Shown one piece after another: positions 62,433 through 64,000 of a stretch of 64,000 nucleotides of DNA. Source of the DNA: Nonomuraea sp. NBC_00507 (GTDB lineage: Bacteria > Actinomycetota > Actinomycetes > Streptosporangiales > Streptosporangiaceae). Under the pieces are notes generated by a model. It made no database searches. It saw only the letters and a program-made list of their open reading frames with translations, and had not been told where the DNA came from. Position 1 is the stretch's first letter. Every line of letters begins with the position of its first letter. Position numbers and translations under genes: made by a program. Where the stretch lies: positions 3,038,001-3,102,000 of the forward strand of contig NZ_CP107853.1 in assembly GCF_036013525.1 (NCBI RefSeq), written 5' to 3'.

Positions 62433-63653
62433 TCAGCGGCGGTTCTCGGCTGCCCAAAGTGAGGCCTTCACCGTGTCGATTCTCCCCTCGGCGAGGGTGA
62501 TGGTGGTGGCGAGCAATGCCAGGACGGCGGCGGGAACGCCGAGCACGGTGACCGACAGCCAGTCTTGAGCCAGACCGCCAAGTCCACCGCCCATCGCAAC
62601 TCCGAGGTAGATCGCGGAGGAGTTGAGGCCAAGGAGAACTGGTGCCGAGGCGGGTGCAAGGATCACCAGCCGGTGTTGCTGCACGACGGAGACCATCCCG
62701 TCGGTGGCCCCCCATATCGCGGCCCAGGCGCACGCAACAACCAGGTGGCTGACGGTGAGTGGGCTGATCGCGAGCAGCACCGTGCCGCCGGCGAGTGCCA
62801 CGACCGCGATCCCGCGTCCCGGAAGGTTGTCGACGAGATGGCCGGCGAGGAAGTTGCCGACCAGGACCCCGACGCCCCAGACGAACAGAATCATGGTGAT
62901 GGCCTGGGGAAAGGACCCGGTCGTGGCGCCCGCGGTCACGGCTCCGATGTAGGTGTAGACGGTATAGTGCCCGGCCATCACCAGCAGCGTCACGACCAGA
63001 ATGGTGAGCACCTTGGGCTGGCGCAACGGTGCCAAGCGGGCCGTCAGGCTTGTCGCCGGGAGCGTAACCTTGGGCAACGCTACCGAGATGCCGATCGCGG
63101 CAACGACGCCCAGGACCGCGACGGCCCAGAGCGTGAGGCGCCAGTCGACGCCGCCGATCAAGTTGCCCAGAGGCATGCCTAGCGCGGTTGACAAGGTCAG
63201 CCCACCGATGACCAGCGCCATGGCACGTCCCCGCCGTTCGGCAGGCATGATCGCGACAGCCGCGCTCGACGCGGTGGCCGTGATGGTGGCCGCCCCGACT
63301 GCGGTGAGGATCCGGGCCAGCCACGCCAGCAGGTAGGTCGGGCTGAGTGCGGTCACGACGTTGCCGACGACGAACACGATCAGCGCCAGCTGCAAAGCCT
63401 TGCGACGATCCAGTGGGCTCAACAGCCAACTCAGAACCGGCGCAGCGACAGCCAGCGTAAACGCGAACACGGTCACCAGCTGGCCAGCGGCCGGTAGACC
63501 TACCTCAAGGTCGGCGGCAATGGCCGGCAGGAGACCGGCTATCACGAACGCGTCGGTGCCGACCGCGAAGGTGGCCAGCGCCAGCGGAAGTAGCGGTCTG
63601 AGGAGGTGACCGGACCCCTTCGGTCCTGACCCGGTGGTCTCGGTGCGATTCAA
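62433..63653 (-). CDS. MFS transporter, Cmx/AraJ-like
   Basis: About 406 residues and twelve predicted membrane helices. ATFAVGTDAFVIAGLLPAIA opens helix 1, motif-A-like SPLDRRKALQLAL follows helix 2, and GVGVLVGNFLAGHLVDN lies in the second half. It resembles chloramphenicol-type and arabinose-type efflux proteins. Its ATG overlaps the stop of the VOC gene upstream by four bases, so the two are one operon. Confidence 0.92.
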   Translation of the reverse strand: MNRTETTGSGPKGSGHLLRPLLPLALATFAVGTDAFVIAGLLPAIAADLEVGLPAAGQLVTVFAFTLAVAAPVLSWLLSPLDRRKALQLALIVFVVGNVVTALSPTYLLAWLARILTAVGAATITATASSAAVAIMPAERRGRAMALVIGGLTLSTALGMPLGNLIGGVDWRLTLWAVAVLGVVAAIGISVALPKVTLPATSLTARLAPLRQPKVLTILVVTLLVMAGHYTVYTYIGAVTAGATTGSFPQAITMILFVWGVGVLVGNFLAGHLVDNLPGRGIAVVALAGGTVLLAISPLTVSHLVVACAWAAIWGATDGMVSVVQQHRLVILAPASAPVLLGLNSSAIYLGVAMGGGLGGLAQDWLSVTVLGVPAAVLALLATTITLAEGRIDTVKASLWAAENRR

Positions 63654-63994
63654 TCGTGGTTACCTGCCTGTTGGGACAGGCTGAACTCCACGCCCTGGTC
63701 ATCGGTGCAGTGGGCGTAGGCACCAGACGGGATATTGACCGGATCTTCTGCTGTGCCTCCGAGTTCGCGTACCCGAGCGACAGCGGCGGTGATGTCGTCG
63801 ACGGCGAAGAAGATGCGCGGGTGCCGTGACGAATCATCGTGCGGCGATCCGCCCATGGGCTCGGGTCCCTGGATCATCGAGTAACCCGGGAAGTTGCCCT
63901 CATAGAACGTCCAGCCGAACAGCGAGCCCCAGAACCGCTGGGTCGCTTCGATGTCCCCGCTCGGCAGCTCAAAGTAGGTGACCTGCCCACTCAT
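63650..63994 (-). CDS. VOC-family protein, coupled to the MFS gene
   Basis: A 114-residue glyoxalase/bleomycin-resistance fold protein: VTYFELPSGDIEATQRFWGS, then GWTFYEGNFPGYS, ending CTDDQGVEFSLSQQ. The first ligand position is Glu rather than His. The pairing with an exporter suggests drug or metabolite binding and export. The ATG lies six bases from the window's right edge; the promoter is outside. Confidence 0.88.
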   Translation of the reverse strand: MSGQVTYFELPSGDIEATQRFWGSLFGWTFYEGNFPGYSMIQGPEPMGGSPHDDSSRHPRIFFAVDDITAAVARVRELGGTAEDPVNIPSGAYAHCTDDQGVEFSLSQQAGNHD

Positions 63995-64000
63995 GGCCTC

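Noticed and set aside
1..64000. tRNA, rRNA or attachment sites flanking the island
   Set aside because: I saw no tRNA cloverleaf or rRNA sequence and no integrase gene, so no att sites are proposed.

Overview
The window is high-GC actinomycete DNA, most like a Streptosporangiaceae-type genus such as Nonomuraea, Streptosporangium or Actinomadura. GTG starts are frequent, Shine-Dalgarno motifs are purine-rich, and families favoured by actinomycetes recur: BREX-2/Pgl, Methyltransf_19-type methyltransferases, HTH-MmyB regulators, WXG100 proteins, F420-linked enzymes and large RHS proteins. I assign the genus from gene content only, without any marker gene.

Region 1 (1-17.9 kb) is an accessory and defence island. 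It opens with the 5' end of pglX and a complete pglW of a BREX type 2 (phage growth limitation) system; pglX probably continues leftwards with pglY/pglZ outside the window. Next come an IS1380 transposase, a distinctly AT-richer block of three unrecognised genes (7.4-9.9 kb), a decayed IS630 transposase, a GntR regulator with two small partner genes, and a WXG100-type toxin locus. That toxin has a RelA/SpoT-like C-terminus, is broken by one frameshift, and overlaps a putative immunity gene. A MarR-controlled operon (DsbA-like, MBL-fold, SnoaL-like) closes the block.

Region 2 (17.9-35.2 kb) is dominated by mobile DNA and gene decay. A large NB-ARC/TPR STAND protein has nearly identical 126-bp repeats. 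Next to it lies a 4.9-kb IS21-family element bounded by about 51-bp imperfect inverted repeats and an 8-bp target duplication. The element carries istA, istB and passengers, among them a secreted phospholipase A2, and it splits an LLM-class (F420-type) oxidoreductase gene. The disrupted operon (SDR, F420-reductase-like, LLM) faces a TetR regulator. A LysR regulator, a second F420-reductase-like gene with an NAD-dependent epimerase-type SDR, and a third broken F420-reductase follow. The stretch ends with a Phd/RelE toxin-antitoxin pair plus a truncated duplicate of it, transposase scraps and a PfkB fragment.

Region 3 (35.2-48.2 kb) is an exported-protein locus: a sialidase-like hydrolase with a ricin-B lectin domain, divergent from a LamG-type secreted protein and a 2.3-kilo-residue RHS/HINT polymorphic toxin with an overlapping immunity gene. 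Gene fragments lie downstream.

Region 4 (48.2-64 kb) looks like ordinary chromosome: two NarL-type histidine kinases around one response regulator, DUF1801 and VOC proteins, a large LuxR-type ATPase regulator, a SAM methyltransferase, an SDR/HTH divergent pair, a DUF998 membrane protein behind a long palindrome, and two MFS exporters with a WYL regulator and a final VOC protein.
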